Assembly (NCBI GenBank): GCA_028554755.1
Contig: JAPTOF010000007.1
Location: 13,439,001-13,503,000 of the forward strand
Direction: 5' to 3'
Source: Cordia subcordata
Taxonomy: Eukaryota > Streptophyta > Magnoliopsida > Boraginales > Cordiaceae
DNA: 64,000 nt
The notes beneath the pieces were generated by a model. The model was not told where the DNA came from. It did not search any database and saw only the letters and a program-made list of their open reading frames with translations. Each line of letters opens with the position of its first letter. Position 1 is the stretch's first letter. Of the stretch, positions 45,642 through 58,653 are shown piece after piece. Both the position numbers and the translations under genes were made by a program.

Positions 45642-48600
45642 ATGATCCGGTTGGAAAGTGGATTTGTTATGAAGTCGCTTTTGTCTGTTAGGCTTGGTGT
45701 TTGGAGAGCTATTGCAATGATCTGGCTTGCCCTTTTGCTGTTACTTCTGCCACATAGCGGTGGAAGAGTAGAGGCAGCTTCAAATTACTTGATAGGGCTT
45801 AGCAGCTATGACATTACTGGCCCTGCTGCTGATGCCAACATGATGGGTTATGCTAATGCGGAGCAGATTGCATCTGGTGTCCACTTCCGTTTGCGAGCTC
45901 GTACATTTATTGTGGCCGAACCACAAGGCAATCGTGTTGTATTTGTGAATCTTGATGCTTGCATGGCCTCACAGCTTGTGACACTGAAAGTTCTTGAGAG
46001 GTTGAAGGCAAGGTAGATGGTCCCATCTGATTAGGTTTTAACTATTGAATTCTGAATTCCGCCATAAACAGAGATACTCTAATGCTCCCGATTTGAGATC
46101 TAGAAAGTAAACATGAATAATGACTTTTGCTGTAATTGCTACTAGCCATTAATTGTCTAATGAAATAGTTTTCACAATCAAACTGAACTGTTGTGCTCCA
46201 GGTATGGAGATCTATATACTGAGAAGAATGTTGCTATAAGTGGCATTCATACTCATGCTGGTCCTGGTGGTTATTTGCAATATATTGTGTATATTGTGAC
46301 ATCTCTTGGATTTATTCGTCAATCATTTGATGCCCTTGTGGATGGTATTGAGCAAAGCATCATTCAAGCTCATGAAAACCTTCGGCCTGGATCAATCTTC
46401 ATAAACAAAGGTATTGAACTGGATTTGCCTCATGAGTATTGTTTCTATTTTTAACAGACCAAGGAACAAAATCTATGCGCTTACAAATCAAAGCATGCTA
46501 AGCCCAAATTCCTCTGCCTGTTTCCTTTGGATCTGGGGGGTGGCTTGGGGCTAAAGCTGTGTTTAGCTTAGCTTGATCAGCTGACTTTTAAAGAAACAAG
46601 GAATAATGAAAATTTGACCAGCTGACCTTTAAAGAAACAAGGAATAATGAAAATTTGACTGAGGAAAAATTCTCAGGATTTATGTATGTGATTTTTTAAG
46701 AAAACCCAATGATTTTGATGTCTTTGACCACTATTTATTAGTAACGATTGTGCTTGTCAACTACCAGGAGAGCTATTAGATGCTGGTGTGAACCGCAGTC
46801 CTAGTGCTTACCTCAACAATCCTGCAACAGAACGCAGTAAATATGAGTATGATGTTGATAAAGAAATGACACTTCTGAAGTTTGTAGATGATGAGTGGGG
46901 CCCAGTAGGTAGCTTCAATTGGTTTGCAACTCATGGAACATCTATGAGTCGCACAAACTCCTTAATTAGTGGGGACAACAAAGGAGCTGCTGCAAGATTC
47001 ATGGAAGACTGGTTTGATCAGAGTAATGCTGGAAGGAAATTTTCTGCTTTATCTGAATCAAGTAAAATTCCCCGAAGGGTCTCAAACATAATTCCAGTTG
47101 TTGGTCAATATCGTAAGTTATTTTCTTTTCTTATATTATTGGTCACAGAACTGAAATAATTATATACATACTGGAATATTGACTTCTGTTACTTTTTAAT
47201 CATTTACTTTGTGTGACATTCAATTCTAGGATGTAAAGGTTTGACGCATTAACATACTTGAATTCTTCCTAGGCATATTCAAATTTGACCATGATGGCGA
47301 GTAAAACCTGCAATATAAGGAGGTTATGCAATGAGCTACTTGAGTTACTGCTAGTGATGTGCATTACCTTTAATACATTTTTTTTTATTACTTTACTTCA
47401 TTATTCCAGCCTGTGTGATATGCATATCCAGCTCTGTGGTTGGGTCGAAATAAGCATGCAAAGTTGCTACCTGAATGAGCCTTGTTAGCTATATTTTGGA
47501 GGACTTCAATGCTTTTCAATTAATTAGTTTATCATGTGTAGCTAATATTGGATAGAGCTGTTTGTCACCTTTCCGGGCAAGAGCATCTAGGGCTTCAAAA
47601 TTTACTTTGGATTTATATGCACATATGGTGGTAGTCAACCATACGCACTTGTTATTCTTTCATAATTTCTATTGACATCTAAAAGATATATCAACCTCAG
47701 AATATACAAATTTCTTTTCTTTCTATTACTAAAAATCTTTTTAGCGTATAAATATATACTTGTATACTTGGAATTAGAGATACATTTCTTTAGAGGTGCT
47801 CAAATCAAAATCTTGTACATCTTAGTTACATGTCTGTAGTTTACATACTGATAAACAAATTGCAAGAGGTTCAGATAGCACAGAAATAAATATATGTGCA
47901 AGGAACCTGAACTAAAATTGAACAAAGGAGCATCTGTTTTTATTTTATTTTTACTTTTTCAAGCAATATTATAGGCCCCATTTAGAGCTGTACATACAAG
48001 CCAAGCATACATCTCCCTAGTCCCAAACTTGTTTGCTCAGCCATGAAAAACATGATGTTAAGCGCAATGATGGAAGCAGCCCTGGGATGTTCAAATAACT
48101 GGTGAACTCTTATGAAAAGAGTCCTAAACGTTCGGATTAGCAGCCATAAGGCATGTTAATGAGAACTAGGAGTAAATAGTGTATTTTCATGAATTCTTGT
48201 ATTACCCTTCTTACATTCTGGAACATCAAATCTGGAACATCAAATCTGAAATAAATCCCAGCCAAAATATTCCGGGGAGATTCATTCCTCAGCATCTTCT
48301 GCTTTCATAGCTCTACCTGTCTAAGTTCCTTGTCTTTCCCTTGGTAATTGAGATCTTTTCACCAGTTTTTGGTTCTTGGAGGCAATGATCAGATAAGCTA
48401 AATGTCAGTAGTAAACTTAATGGTGGCATTCACTATATCCTCATTTGCTATCATCTTTTTATAGGCATACATCTTGTCTGACCAGAAAAGGAAAAATAAA
48501 GAAAGAAAGAACTCTACATATGGGAAGAATATTTAATTATTGAAGGTTTAGTTAAATGCTGATAATTCACATCTATTAATACACGCCACCAAAGAAAGTA

Positions 48601-51600
48601 AGCACACTGCATCATGAAGAATCTGAAAGTCTTGGATCGTGATTGTTGCGTTCCCTTTCCTTTTTTTTTTGCCTGGTTTCATGTGAACTTCGATTTTTAC
48701 AGATATTGAATGCAAATGTTTAACATTGAGGATGACCTAGGTAAATGCGAAGAAATAGAAAGAAATGTACTTGAGTTTTTACTCGAATTGTTATTAAGTG
48801 CTTTTCTGATGCAGATCATAAGTTGCTAGAACTAGCCTCTTCTTTCCAGTCTTCTTCAGGTAAACCAGCTACCAGGTTAATGAGCACGGCTAGACGTGTA
48901 AGGAGTGCCCTCAGACAGGCTGATAGGCCAAGGTTTGTTGCTGCATTTTGCCAGACCAATTGTGGGGACGTTAGTCCAAATGTGCTTGGTGCGTTTTGCA
49001 TAGATACAGGGCTACCTTGTGATTTCAATCATAGCACCTGTGGAGGGAAGAATGAGTTATGCTATGGACGAGGACCAGGGTATGCATCTATTCTGTATAT
49101 ACAGATTACTTTCTTTCAAATGAATCCTGAATGACAATGTCAAACTTGCTTGAGCTGCAGATACCCAGATGAATTTGAAAGTACACGTATCATTGGAGAC
49201 AGACAATTTAGAAAAGCTGTGGATCTCTTCAACAAAGCATCTGAGCAATTGAATGGAAAGATTGATTCTCGTCACACTTATGTAGATTTCTCCAAACTTG
49301 AGGTAACAATATCAAAAGAGGGAGGTAGTGAGGTAGTCAAAACCTGTCCTGCTGCCATGGGATTTGCATTTGCTGCTGGGACAACTGACGGACCTGGGGC
49401 ATTTGATTTTACACAAGGAGATGACCAGGTACCAAATCTTTAAGTATTATGCAATTGTAACCCTGCGCTAGTGGAGAGGAGATATGATACTGAACCTTAT
49501 GTTTTCTCCATGTTCATCTGTCTATATCTGTACTAATTTCATATATAAGTTACCATAAAATTTTCTTTCAGGGCAATGCATTTTGGAGATTGGTCCGCAA
49601 TGTGCTTAGAACACCAAGTAAGGAGCAAGTTGACTGTCAAAAACCAAAACCCATTTTACTAGATACAGGAGAGATGAAAGAGCCTTATGACTGGGCGGTG
49701 AGTAGATGGCCTGATTTACCTTTTCTTCCATGTCGCTGAACACATGAATTTACAAAGTCTTAAGAAAAAATGAAAGCAGTTTGCTATTAGTCAAATCGCA
49801 AATTCACGATTTCTTCCATCATCTTCAATTTTCATACAATAGTGACACTTATTTCTTCACATAGTACAGATTTATAGACATGGGAGCCGTACAGTCCGTA
49901 CATATATACATACACAAATATACACATATCTTTCTTGTAAATAACCTCAGACCAATCAATTGAATATTGATTAATATGTAATCTTTTGAACACTACTTGA
50001 AAAGGGCTCTTCTGTTCAGAAACAAAATGTTCCTATAAATTCTTGCTCACCATTGGACTGTTTGTATCTATATGCATAGGGAGCCCAATTCATTGTCATA
50101 CATATACATACATATATGTATATACATATACATACATATATCTACATACATATACATACATACATATACATACATATACATACATACATATACATACATA
50201 TACATACATACATATACATATATGTACATACATATACATACATATACATACATATATGTATATACATATACATACATATGCATACATATATATATATATA
50301 TATACATGTATATATATATATATATATATATGGGAGAAGGTCCTATTAATTTTCTAACTTCTTTTGCCTTATTTTGCAGCCTTCCATACTTCCTGTCCAG
50401 ATACTGAGGATAGGCCAACTGGTTATTCTCTCTGTACCTGGAGGTAAGAGCTTCATTTAGCTTATTTTCTTTCTTGTGATGTTAAATAACATGCATTTGT
50501 ATGTCTGTCAAATTATGCATATTTTTCTTTTTAACTGAATGAATAAGACATACACGTGTTAATATTTGGACTAACTTTCATCCGGTTAAAGTATATAAGA
50601 AGCTGGCACTCTTTGAGAGTCTATTCATTTCAAATCTTGATCAGTTTCTGATGTCTGCACTAATTCTGCAAACCTGGTAAACTATTTGTCTGTTTTTTTT
50701 TCCTTTTCTGTGAGAGAGGATGAGGAGGGCAAGAAAATGAACTAAAAGGTCATGATATTTGCTTATGATTGAGATGCTATTAGACAACAGTGCTTGGGTG
50801 CCCACTTAGGGGCATTGTCAAGACTCAAAATTGTGGTGCAGTGGGGTGACACCCTAACAAAACCTCACTGGCTCAGTTTATACAACTGCCCGAGTGAATT
50901 TTCCAGAATGTGTGAGGGCTGCTGGTGGAGTGCCATTAAATTGTTTGTTATTGCAGTTGACAGCTCCTGATCAACCTCTATATGGCAAGTTGTTAAGTTT
51001 GCCAATCAGCTTCTTGTTCATTAGTGGTGAAAAGTGATTGTTCTAATATCCAGTTACAGACAAATTTTTATATATATATTTATAGCTAGTCATTGTACTG
51101 TCCCCTTAGAAATCAGAAATCTTGTGCATTGCAGTTAGTCACCAGCCTTAAGAAATTAATGGTCCAAATCTAATGGCTCATTTTCTTTTCATGTGTCTTA
51201 ACAACAGAATTTACAACGATGGCTGGGAGACGTCTCCGAGATGCTGTCAAATCAGTGCTCACGAGTGCTGGAGCTAGTGAATTTGGCAGCAATGTTCATG
51301 TTGTTATAGCTGGATTGACCAACACATACTCGCAGTATGTGACTACCTTTGAGGAGTACGAGATACAAAGATATGAGGTCTGTTTGTTATACCCTGGAAA
51401 TTGATGTTTGGTTTGATTTCTTCACCAATGTTCTAAAACCACCAGGAAGGTCCTTCATTTGTATGTGAAAGTTAAAATATTTCATATTAGAAGAATGCAG
51501 TGAAGTATCATAGACGACATTGCAGCGTATCACATTTTTGAAAAAAGAAGAATCAGGTCCATGAGATCTAAATAGCATGTAATTCTTGTCCAACTAAGAA

Positions 51601-52853
51601 AAATCACACTGAACTTATTAGAATCGTCTTATACTGGGAGAGCGTTCTCTTTGTTATGGTCCTTCTCTGATCCCAGGAGGTAGAGCAAATTATTGCACAA
51701 AACAGGACATTTGATCTTCCTAGGAGAAACATATGAACAACACTTTACTTTTTAACAATAATGTGGAAGTTTGTCTCAGGGAATCTTGGTTGATGGTTTA
51801 ATAGACTGGACTTGTTTCTATTTTCCACACTAATAATTAGGGCACCTATCGTTAGGATCTTGTTATATATCATTCCTCTAAGAGGTAATATTGTCCCCTC
51901 ATGGAGGGTGAGGAAGTGGGGTTGGGGAAAAAATCTATAGAGAAGGAATAATGCTGAGACTCATAACTTTCATAAACAAAAGATGATCAATAAGTGAGAT
52001 TAGTGTCAAATGAGATATTTGAATTGCATTTACAAATAAATTTGTCCAACAGCGATGGCAAATTAATTGTGTCCAGCCTTCAGAAATCTTAATTTGCTTT
52101 TAGTAGCTCAATTACGACCTATGTCTAACTCAACATTCGTATATAATCTCACTTTGTGGTAGAATGAATTTAGTAGAATGAATTTAAGCTAAAGACTAAT
52201 TTTAAAAAAAATTAAAAAAAAAAGAGAGAGAAAAAGAAAGAGAGAGAATCTTAGCACTATTTTATCATGCCTCTTGCTGATAATGCTTGGTTTATTATTC
52301 TTAGGGTGCCTCCACACTTTATGGCCCACATACGCTTAGCGCTTACATTCAGGAGTTCACAAAGCTTGCTACAGCCCTTATCAAGGGACAGCCTGTCCAA
52401 GCAAGTCCGCAACCACCAGATTTGTTAGCCAAGCAAATAGGGTTGTTACCACCAGTTGTGGTGGATGCAACTCCGCTAGGTGTGCAATTTGGGGATGTCG
52501 GCACTGACGTACCTAAAAACTCCACTTACAAGAGAGGTCAAAATGTAACAGTTGTTTTCTGGTCAGCTTGCCCCAGAAATGACCTCATGACTGAAGGAAC
52601 ATTTGCTCTTGTGGAGTTACTTCAAGGTAAGGACACTTGGTTACCTGCTTATGATGATGATGATTTCTGCCTCCGGTTTAAATGGTCAAGACCTTCTGCA
52701 CTAAGTGCTAGAAGTGAGGCAACAATAGAATGGAGAATACCTGAATCAGCTGCTCCAGGTGTATATAGGATTACTCATTTTGGTGCTGCAAAGAGTCTTC
52801 TGGGATCTGTTAATCATTTTACAGGTTCATCTAGCGCCTTTGTGGTAGCATAG
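45642..52853 (+). CDS. NCER: Neutral ceramidase
   Basis: Hydrolyses ceramide to a sphingoid base and a fatty acid. Coding exons: 45642-46012, 46202-46410, 46768-47112, 48815-49079, 49161-49428, 49572-49697, 50380-50443, 51208-51377, 52305-52853. All introns are GT-AG and every junction keeps frame, giving 788 residues, usual for plant neutral ceramidases. Residues about 20-46 are hydrophobic after a basic start (a signal peptide or anchor), so the enzyme should enter the secretory pathway. The catalytic domain follows (about 47-600) with HTHAGPGG (His140/142) and [10 protein letters not shown] (His249) as expected zinc ligands, TNCGDVSPN with nucleophile Ser362, and [13 protein letters not shown] (Glu550) plus a nearby Tyr. 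The C-terminal immunoglobulin-like domain ends in [13 protein letters not shown]-glycosylation sequons NHS, NST and NVT are present. No damaged residue is seen. Met1 is chosen as the first in-frame ATG; Met10 is the alternative. Identity very secure, exon ends secure. Confidence 0.96.
46578..46659 (+). repeat. 41-bp tandem duplication in ceramidase intron 3
   Basis: Two adjacent 41-bp units (46578-46618, 46619-46659) beginning CAGCTGAC, with a single T/C difference. Near-identity points to a recent event. Confidence 0.9.
50098..50330 (+). repeat. Compound CATA/TACATA microsatellite in ceramidase intron 7
   Basis: About 230 bp of CATA, TACATA and TA repeats. It lies wholly inside the intron 49698-50379 and ends about 50 bp before the acceptor. 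It produces long overlapping frames on both strands that are not genes. Confidence 0.95.
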
Positions 52854-53230
52854 GGGACAACAATTTCAACCAGCCTATTAATTTAAGCTTGCTCCATGTC
52901 TGTTGTACATACACATATCAGTTCATTGCATTCAACTGTCAAAGAGTACTCGCTCACAAGTTTGTGCTGCAGCATAGGTGGACTGAGTTGAAGAACGTGA
53001 GAGTAAAATAGACACCTGTGTTTCCCCGTCAGCCAGGGTTTCGGTGGAGGCATGGGGATTGGACAGTTTGAGAACTATGTGGCTGAAAATTGACATTGAA
53101 TAATAGGTTGACTACAACCTAAATATTGTTGTATTACGAGATCAATTATTATGTATGCCCTCTTTGAAACTTGGAATGTAACAGAAAATTCTTGTCAGCA
53201 CAGTGTGATGATCTTCAATAGAATCAAAAA
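52854..53230 (+). other. NCER: Ceramidase 3' untranslated region (end approximate)
   Basis: The sequence after the stop TAG is moderately GC-rich, then has TGTATGCCC and TTGGAATGTAACAG (near 53150-53180) and AATAGAATCAAAAAG (about 53217), which are plausible plant polyadenylation signals. The exact end is not visible. Confidence 0.5.
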
Positions 53231-53817
53231 GAAAATTTTAATTGTGACTTGCGTATATCTTTTTCTTCTTATTTTTGCTTGTATCTAATAGTAGAGCAAG
53301 TAGATTTCTTTTCAATTACAGCAATTTTGTGAACTAATTTGCGTCATGAACAATTCAATGGCAAAGTTTACATTATAAGGTATTTTGCATGGATCATAGC
53401 AGACGTACCGAAAGAGCCATATGGAGTAAAGAGGGTAGACATGGGAGTGACACCGTGAAAGAGAAAGAGAGTAAACGTGTAATCTTTCAACAAGGCTTAA
53501 TTTTTCTTTTGTAGCTAATTGAGCGACTTATTCAATGATTAATTGAAAATGTTTGTTGGCCAAAAAGGTTGTACAAAAAAGCTAGACAAAAAGGCTCTCA
53601 TTGATGGGTGTCAAAATCACTGCAAATAAATCTTACTCTTATCTTGTAGCTTGCGAAAGTGGTGAGAAGGGTTGAACCCACAAGGATTAGTTTATTAAAT
53701 AAATATTTTATGCCAAAACGGAAGAACAAGCTCATTCTTTTGGCCCTAGTTTTGACTTAATTTGTCACCCTTTATGATAGGAGCATTGTTAGCTGAACAA
53801 AATAGCATATTACATCT
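53231..53817. other. Intergenic stretch between ceramidase and copia remnant
   Basis: No gene. Around 53600-53695 the text ...TGCAAATAAATC...GGTTGAACCCACAAGGA resembles, in layout only, the repeat near 11450-11540. The copia element on the right ends abruptly at about 53818. Confidence 0.45.
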
Positions 53818-54540
53818 TTATAAGACGCAATTGATAACACTTTTCTGAGACAACCCTAGCAATCCTTGAGACAAATCCCTAAAGATCCCTATGCCAATTA
53901 CATAGGATGCCTCACCTAGATCAACCATCTTAAAGTTCTTGTCAAGATATTCCTTAGTTGCGTGCAATAAACCAGGATCGCTACTGGCTAACAAAATATC
54001 ATCTATGTATAAGACCAAAAAGATAAACTTGCTCCCACTAAATTTCAAATATATACATTGATCAACAATGTTTTCCTTAAATCTGAAAGAGGTAATGGTA
54101 TCATTAAACTTAATATACCATTGTCTAAAAGATTGTTTAAGTCCATAAATAGATTTCTTTAATTTGCAAGCCATATTTTCAGTTCCTTCCTTTACAAAAC
54201 CTTCAGGCTGTTCCATGTAGATATCTTCGTCCAAATTTCCATTCAGAAAAGCAGTTTCCATATCCATCTGATGTAACTCTAAATTATAATGAGCTACAAG
54301 TGCCATAATGATTCTAAAATAATCTTTCTTTGGAACTGGATAGAAAGTTTATGTATAGTCAATGCCTTCTTTTTGAGTGAAACCTTTGGCAACGAGTCTA
54401 GCCTTATATTGTTCAATATTGCCTTTTGTGTCGCACTTGGTTTTATAAACCCATTTATAGCCGACTTTCTTGCATTTCTTGGGTAAATCAATGAGATCCC
54501 ATACACCATTATCATGCATTGATTTCAACTTTAACTAGTT
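53818..54540 (-). pseudogene. Copia reverse transcriptase remnant
   Basis: The minus strand encodes LHQMDMETAFLNGNLDEDIYMEQ.., then [20 protein letters not shown] and LVLYIDDILLASSD with the catalytic DD intact, then VDLGEASYVIGI. The beginning lies in other frames at 54540-54306 (YKTKCDTKG and [12 protein letters not shown] pieces). Confidence 0.9.
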
Positions 54541-55620
54541 GGGTAGGCTGATGAACTTGCCCAACTTGTTGAGTAGGTTGAGGAGCAACCAGGTGTGGAG
54601 AAACAACAATGTCTTGAGAAGATGAAGGCAATAGGATGTTTACCTATACTTCATCAAGATTTACCTTTCGTGTTCCACCACTCCCACTATTTTCACAGTA
54701 CCCTATGAATCTGGCATTTCCAGTTTCAACTATTCTCGTACTACGATTTGGACAATAGAATCTATACCCTTTAGACTTTTGTGGATAACCAATAAAATAT
54801 CCTGATATTGTCCTTGAATCCAATTTCTTTTCATATGGGTTGTAGATTCTAGCTTTCGCTGGACATCCCCAAATATGTAAATGTCTTAAACTGGGTTTCC
54901 TACCGGTCTACAACTCAAAAAGAGTTGATGGGATAGCTTTACTAGGAACCTTATTCAAGATATACATTGCGGTTTTTAATGCTTCTCCCTACAAGGAATC
55001 AGATACCATAGAGTAACTCATCCTACAAGGAATCAGATACCATAGAGTAACTCATCATACTCCTTACCTTGTCCATTAGTGTACGATTACACCTTTCAGC
55101 AACTCCGTTCTGCTGAGGCATTGCTGACATTGTGTATTGAGCACGAATCCATGTTTTTCTAAAAATTTGGCAAATGGGCCAGGATTTTGTCCCTACTCAT
55201 CATATTTACCATAGTACTCACCATCTCTATCTGATCTATTAACTTTAACCTTTCTATCTAATTGTCTTTCTACCTTAGTAATGTACACCTCGAGAATGTC
55301 AATGGCTGGAGACTTTTCATGCATTAGATAGACATAGCCATTACATGATAGATCATCTATAAAAGTGATAAAGTATTTCTCCCGAGGAAAACATGGAATG
55401 GAGAGTGGTCCGCAGATATCTGTATGAGTAAGTTTAAGAAGCTCGTTACTTCTTGTGGCACCTTTCTTACTTTGTTTGGTTTGCTTTCCCTTAATGCAAT
55501 CCACACGTAAGTCAAGTTCAGTGAAATCTAGTTTTTGTAAAATTTCATATTTCACTAATCTCTCAATTCTTTCCTTGGAAATATGTCCCAGTCACCTATG
55601 CCATACGATTGAAGATTTTT
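54541..55620 (-). pseudogene. Copia integrase remnant
   Basis: 55555-55193 encodes the core: CIKGKQTKQSKKGA, LTHTDICGPLS with the first Asp, YFITFIDDLSCNGYVYL and VNRSDRDGEYYGKYDE with the second Asp. Further blocks follow in shifted frames, including LKTAMYILNKVPSKA near 54970, HIWGCPAKARIYNP near 54870 and ISGYFIGYPQKSKGYRFYC near 54770. A 37-bp piece around TACAAGGAATCAGATACCAT is duplicated at about 54990-55065. Confidence 0.85.
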
Positions 55621-56120
55621 CATTGGTTTGGCTACGTTTTGATCTAACGTTTGAATTCAGGGCTATTAAAGATTGGGCAAACTCATGATTCAAAGTGATT
55701 TTATATAAACCATCATATAAAATTCCAGAATCAACTGTAATACAGTTAAACATCAAAGTGAGTCTTGCACAACCAAAGAAAATAGAATATCCAGAAACAT
55801 CTAATCTAGATAATGAACCTAAATTCCTAGAAATCAAGGGTACATGTAAAGTGTCTTTAAGATCCATCTCATGTCCTGTTTCTAGAAGTAAGTGATAAGT
55901 TCCCACCGCTATGACTTCCTCCTTGAAACGGTCCCCATATAGACGAATTTTTCACTTTCCCTCGATTTTCGGTTTGTAAGAAATCCCTACATTGTGTTAG
56001 TCATGTGAGCCATAGCACTTGAATCAATCCACCAAGTATTAGAAGAAACTTCAGCAAGATTTGATTCATAACATACAAAAGAAAGATTCTTACCTTTGTT
56101 TTCGAACCACACTTTGCGCT
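55592..56120 (-). pseudogene. Copia zinc knuckle, protease and pre-integrase remnant
   Basis: The minus strand encodes HYFCGKKGHVKKEC, a nucleocapsid knuckle that lacks its first Cys. WWIDSSAMAHMTN follows, where WWIDSGA-AH(I/M)(T/C)N is expected, so the Gly after the catalytic Asp-Ser is Ser. The pre-integrase part is MDLKDTLHVPLISRNLGSLSRLD (55906-55592). Confidence 0.85.
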
Positions 56121-56912
56121 TGTTGCATTCCTTCTTCACATGTCCTTTTTTGCCACAAAAGTAATGCTTGGCAATGAATTTTCCTTTCTGCTTCTGATTA
56201 GCATTGCCAGATGCAATTCCTTTCTTTGGTGGAATTGTCTTTCCTTTACCTTTCTTTTTCTCAACGCCTTGAGTTACCAGCAATGCAGCATGTTGTCCCT
56301 CCTGCTTTAGACGAACTTCCTCTTGAATGCACATATTAGTGAGTTCATTAACAGTCCAATTGTCTTGTTAGTATTGTAATGGATCTTAAATGGACCAAAT
56401 TGACAAGGAAGTGAAGCCAGTATAAACTGAACCAGAAAGGGATCACTTACGTGCATTCCTAACGCATTAAGTTTTGCAACTTTTTCAGCCATGTTCAGAA
56501 TGTGTTGTTGAACCTCTTCATTTCCATTGTACTTCATGGTAGTTAGTTCTGCCTTATGTGTACCTGTAAGTGACTTATTTGCAGTTTTGAAACAATCCTT
56601 GACAACAATCAGAAATTCTTTTACATTATTTGTTTATGGTAATAAGGTCTTGATGTTATTAGCTATAGTCATCCTCATTAATGTTAGACAAAGCTTGTTG
56701 GATCTTTCCCATGCTAACTTAGCATTAACTTGTTCTTCAGTGGTCTCATCAGTCAGCTCTTTGGGCTTGTCAATTAGTAATGCAGAATCATGTTCCATTA
56801 TACCTAATGTAAATTGGATATGCTCATGCCACTCTGAGAAGTTTGTTCCATTCAAGACTAGAATACCAGATGTGTGGGAATGTAACGTGTTTTGGATAGG
56901 TACTAAAATCAA
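56121..56912 (-). pseudogene. Copia gag remnant
   Basis: 56912-56634 encodes LVLNGTNFSEWHEHIQFTLGIM and further Gag N-terminal sequence. 56537-56307 gives VQQHILNMAEKVAKLNALGMHVSD and VQFILASLPCQFGPFKIHYNT, the second half of Gag. The basic Lys-rich linker lies at 56300-56170. Frameshifts are near 56310 and 56600. Confidence 0.85.
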
Positions 56913-58639
56913 ATTACACTCACATGGAAGCTATGAACCATTTATGTCACTTAAGTTTACCTTTGGGTAAAACTTAACCAAATATATTGTCTACTCTATA
57001 GGTGTAAAACATTAATCACCTATTAAGAATAATATAATTTACTACTTTAAGAAATAGTTATGTCACCTTTGGGCAAACACTACAACTATTGATCATAAAA
57101 ATTACATCATCCCATCCAGTGCATAATTAGTCAAAAATCACTTTCCTTTGGGCTAGTTACAATTTTCTAATTATGACTACAATTCGAGAATATTGTTGCC
57201 TTTTATATCATAAGATACAACTCTTCTTTAATTTAATTTTATACTTATAAAATTTACTAATTTAGGTCACTTTGGTGACAACTAAACTAACAAAATCTAA
57301 AGTACAAAATTAATCAACAACATTCTCTAAACTTTTATAGGGCATTCTTTAATTTTTTTTTTAAATGCCTCAAAATAATTATCTTGAGATACTGTAATCA
57401 CCATAATAACAAGCCCATAATTGAGAAGAAAATATACAAAATTACTACCAAGAAAATAATGTGCAAATCTTCTTCATAAATTTGCTAATATAATAAAGAC
57501 TTGAACGTAAGATATAAATCTCTTATACGGTAAACTAGTCATATATACATCAATAAATATGACTTCATAAATTTTGTAGATAATGAAATCTAACTCGTCT
57601 CATATACTAAATTTATGTTTGGGAGATCTGATAAGTAAGTAAAGAATTACTACAAAATTTAATTTGACAAAAAGTAAACTTTTAACTATTCAACCCAATC
57701 ACCAAAAATAAATGAAATTTTATTGGTGAATAAATGAAATTATGAATGAATATATCATCACATAAAATTTTTTTCACGACCTGATATGATTCTATAATTC
57801 ATAGATTTAATGCAAAAATAACTTTTGTATATCAAATTTTGGTTTGTATGAAGAAAACGGTAGACATTTAGCATAAAGTATCAATTGATAGTCATTGATA
57901 ATTTCATACTTATCCGTATACATTTTAATATTCACCTCATAAGCCTTTGATGTAAATAAAGTATGCTGCCATATTATGTAAAATAATATTACTTCACACG
58001 TAAAATTCCAATATGGCTAAAGCCTCATAAAATTTTCACAGATATTAACCTGATAACATCAAAATATATAAAATACTATTAAGTCTTGATAGTATCTAGA
58101 GAGCAATTCTGATGTATACAATAAAACTTAGTCTTTGCTTAAAGAGTCCACTGCATGATTCCAAATCTAATTCTAGCATACATGAATCACGCAATATAAT
58201 AAACAATTAATACAACATAGCTTCAATATCTTTCAAGCAATACGGAATGATTTCAATTTAGTGATCATCATGCATCTATCTATCATTATAACAATATACA
58301 ATAGATGTTGTAGCCAAAAACTAAGTGCGGCACAATTTTGATAAAATCATAATTAACCCGTACATATTATTTCACGGTGATGGCGTGTTTGCAGAAGATC
58401 TTTAATCATTTTTTTCCCTAAGCTACATCATAACCACCATGAACATAATTAGACTTCATGATTACATTTCGAAGACAAAGTCATTCACAAAATACCAATA
58501 TTTCTCCTTTGATCATTACTATAGAATAATCTTGAACTTTAATCGCACAATAGGCTCCAAGCAATTTCATGCTACTTTTATTTTCTTTAGTTACGAATAT
58601 AACAATTTTATATATGAGATAATATAATTTGATGAGCAG
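56913..58639 (-). other. AT-rich leader of the truncated copia element
   Basis: 1.7 kb without coding sequence between gag and primer site, much more AT-rich than the polyprotein part. Confidence 0.55.
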
Positions 58640-58651
58640 GCTTTGATACCA
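58640..58651 (-). other. Primer binding site (initiator-Met tRNA type)
   Basis: The minus strand reads TGGTATCAAAGC, one base different from TGGTATCAGAGC, two bases from the LTR end. Confidence 0.8.
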
Positions 58652-58653
58652 AC

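Noticed and set aside
48816..49028. Minus-strand frame opposite ceramidase exon 5
   Set aside because: Shadow of the coding exon, which has the GDVSPN active site on the plus strand.
50043..50418. Five overlapping frames over 100 codons on both strands
   Set aside because: All are translations of the CATA microsatellite inside ceramidase intron 7.
53600..53700. Possible second copy of the 11.45-kb repeat
   Set aside because: Only the layout (a short T/C-rich text then GGTTGAACCCACAAGGA) is shared; the matching bases are too few to claim homology.
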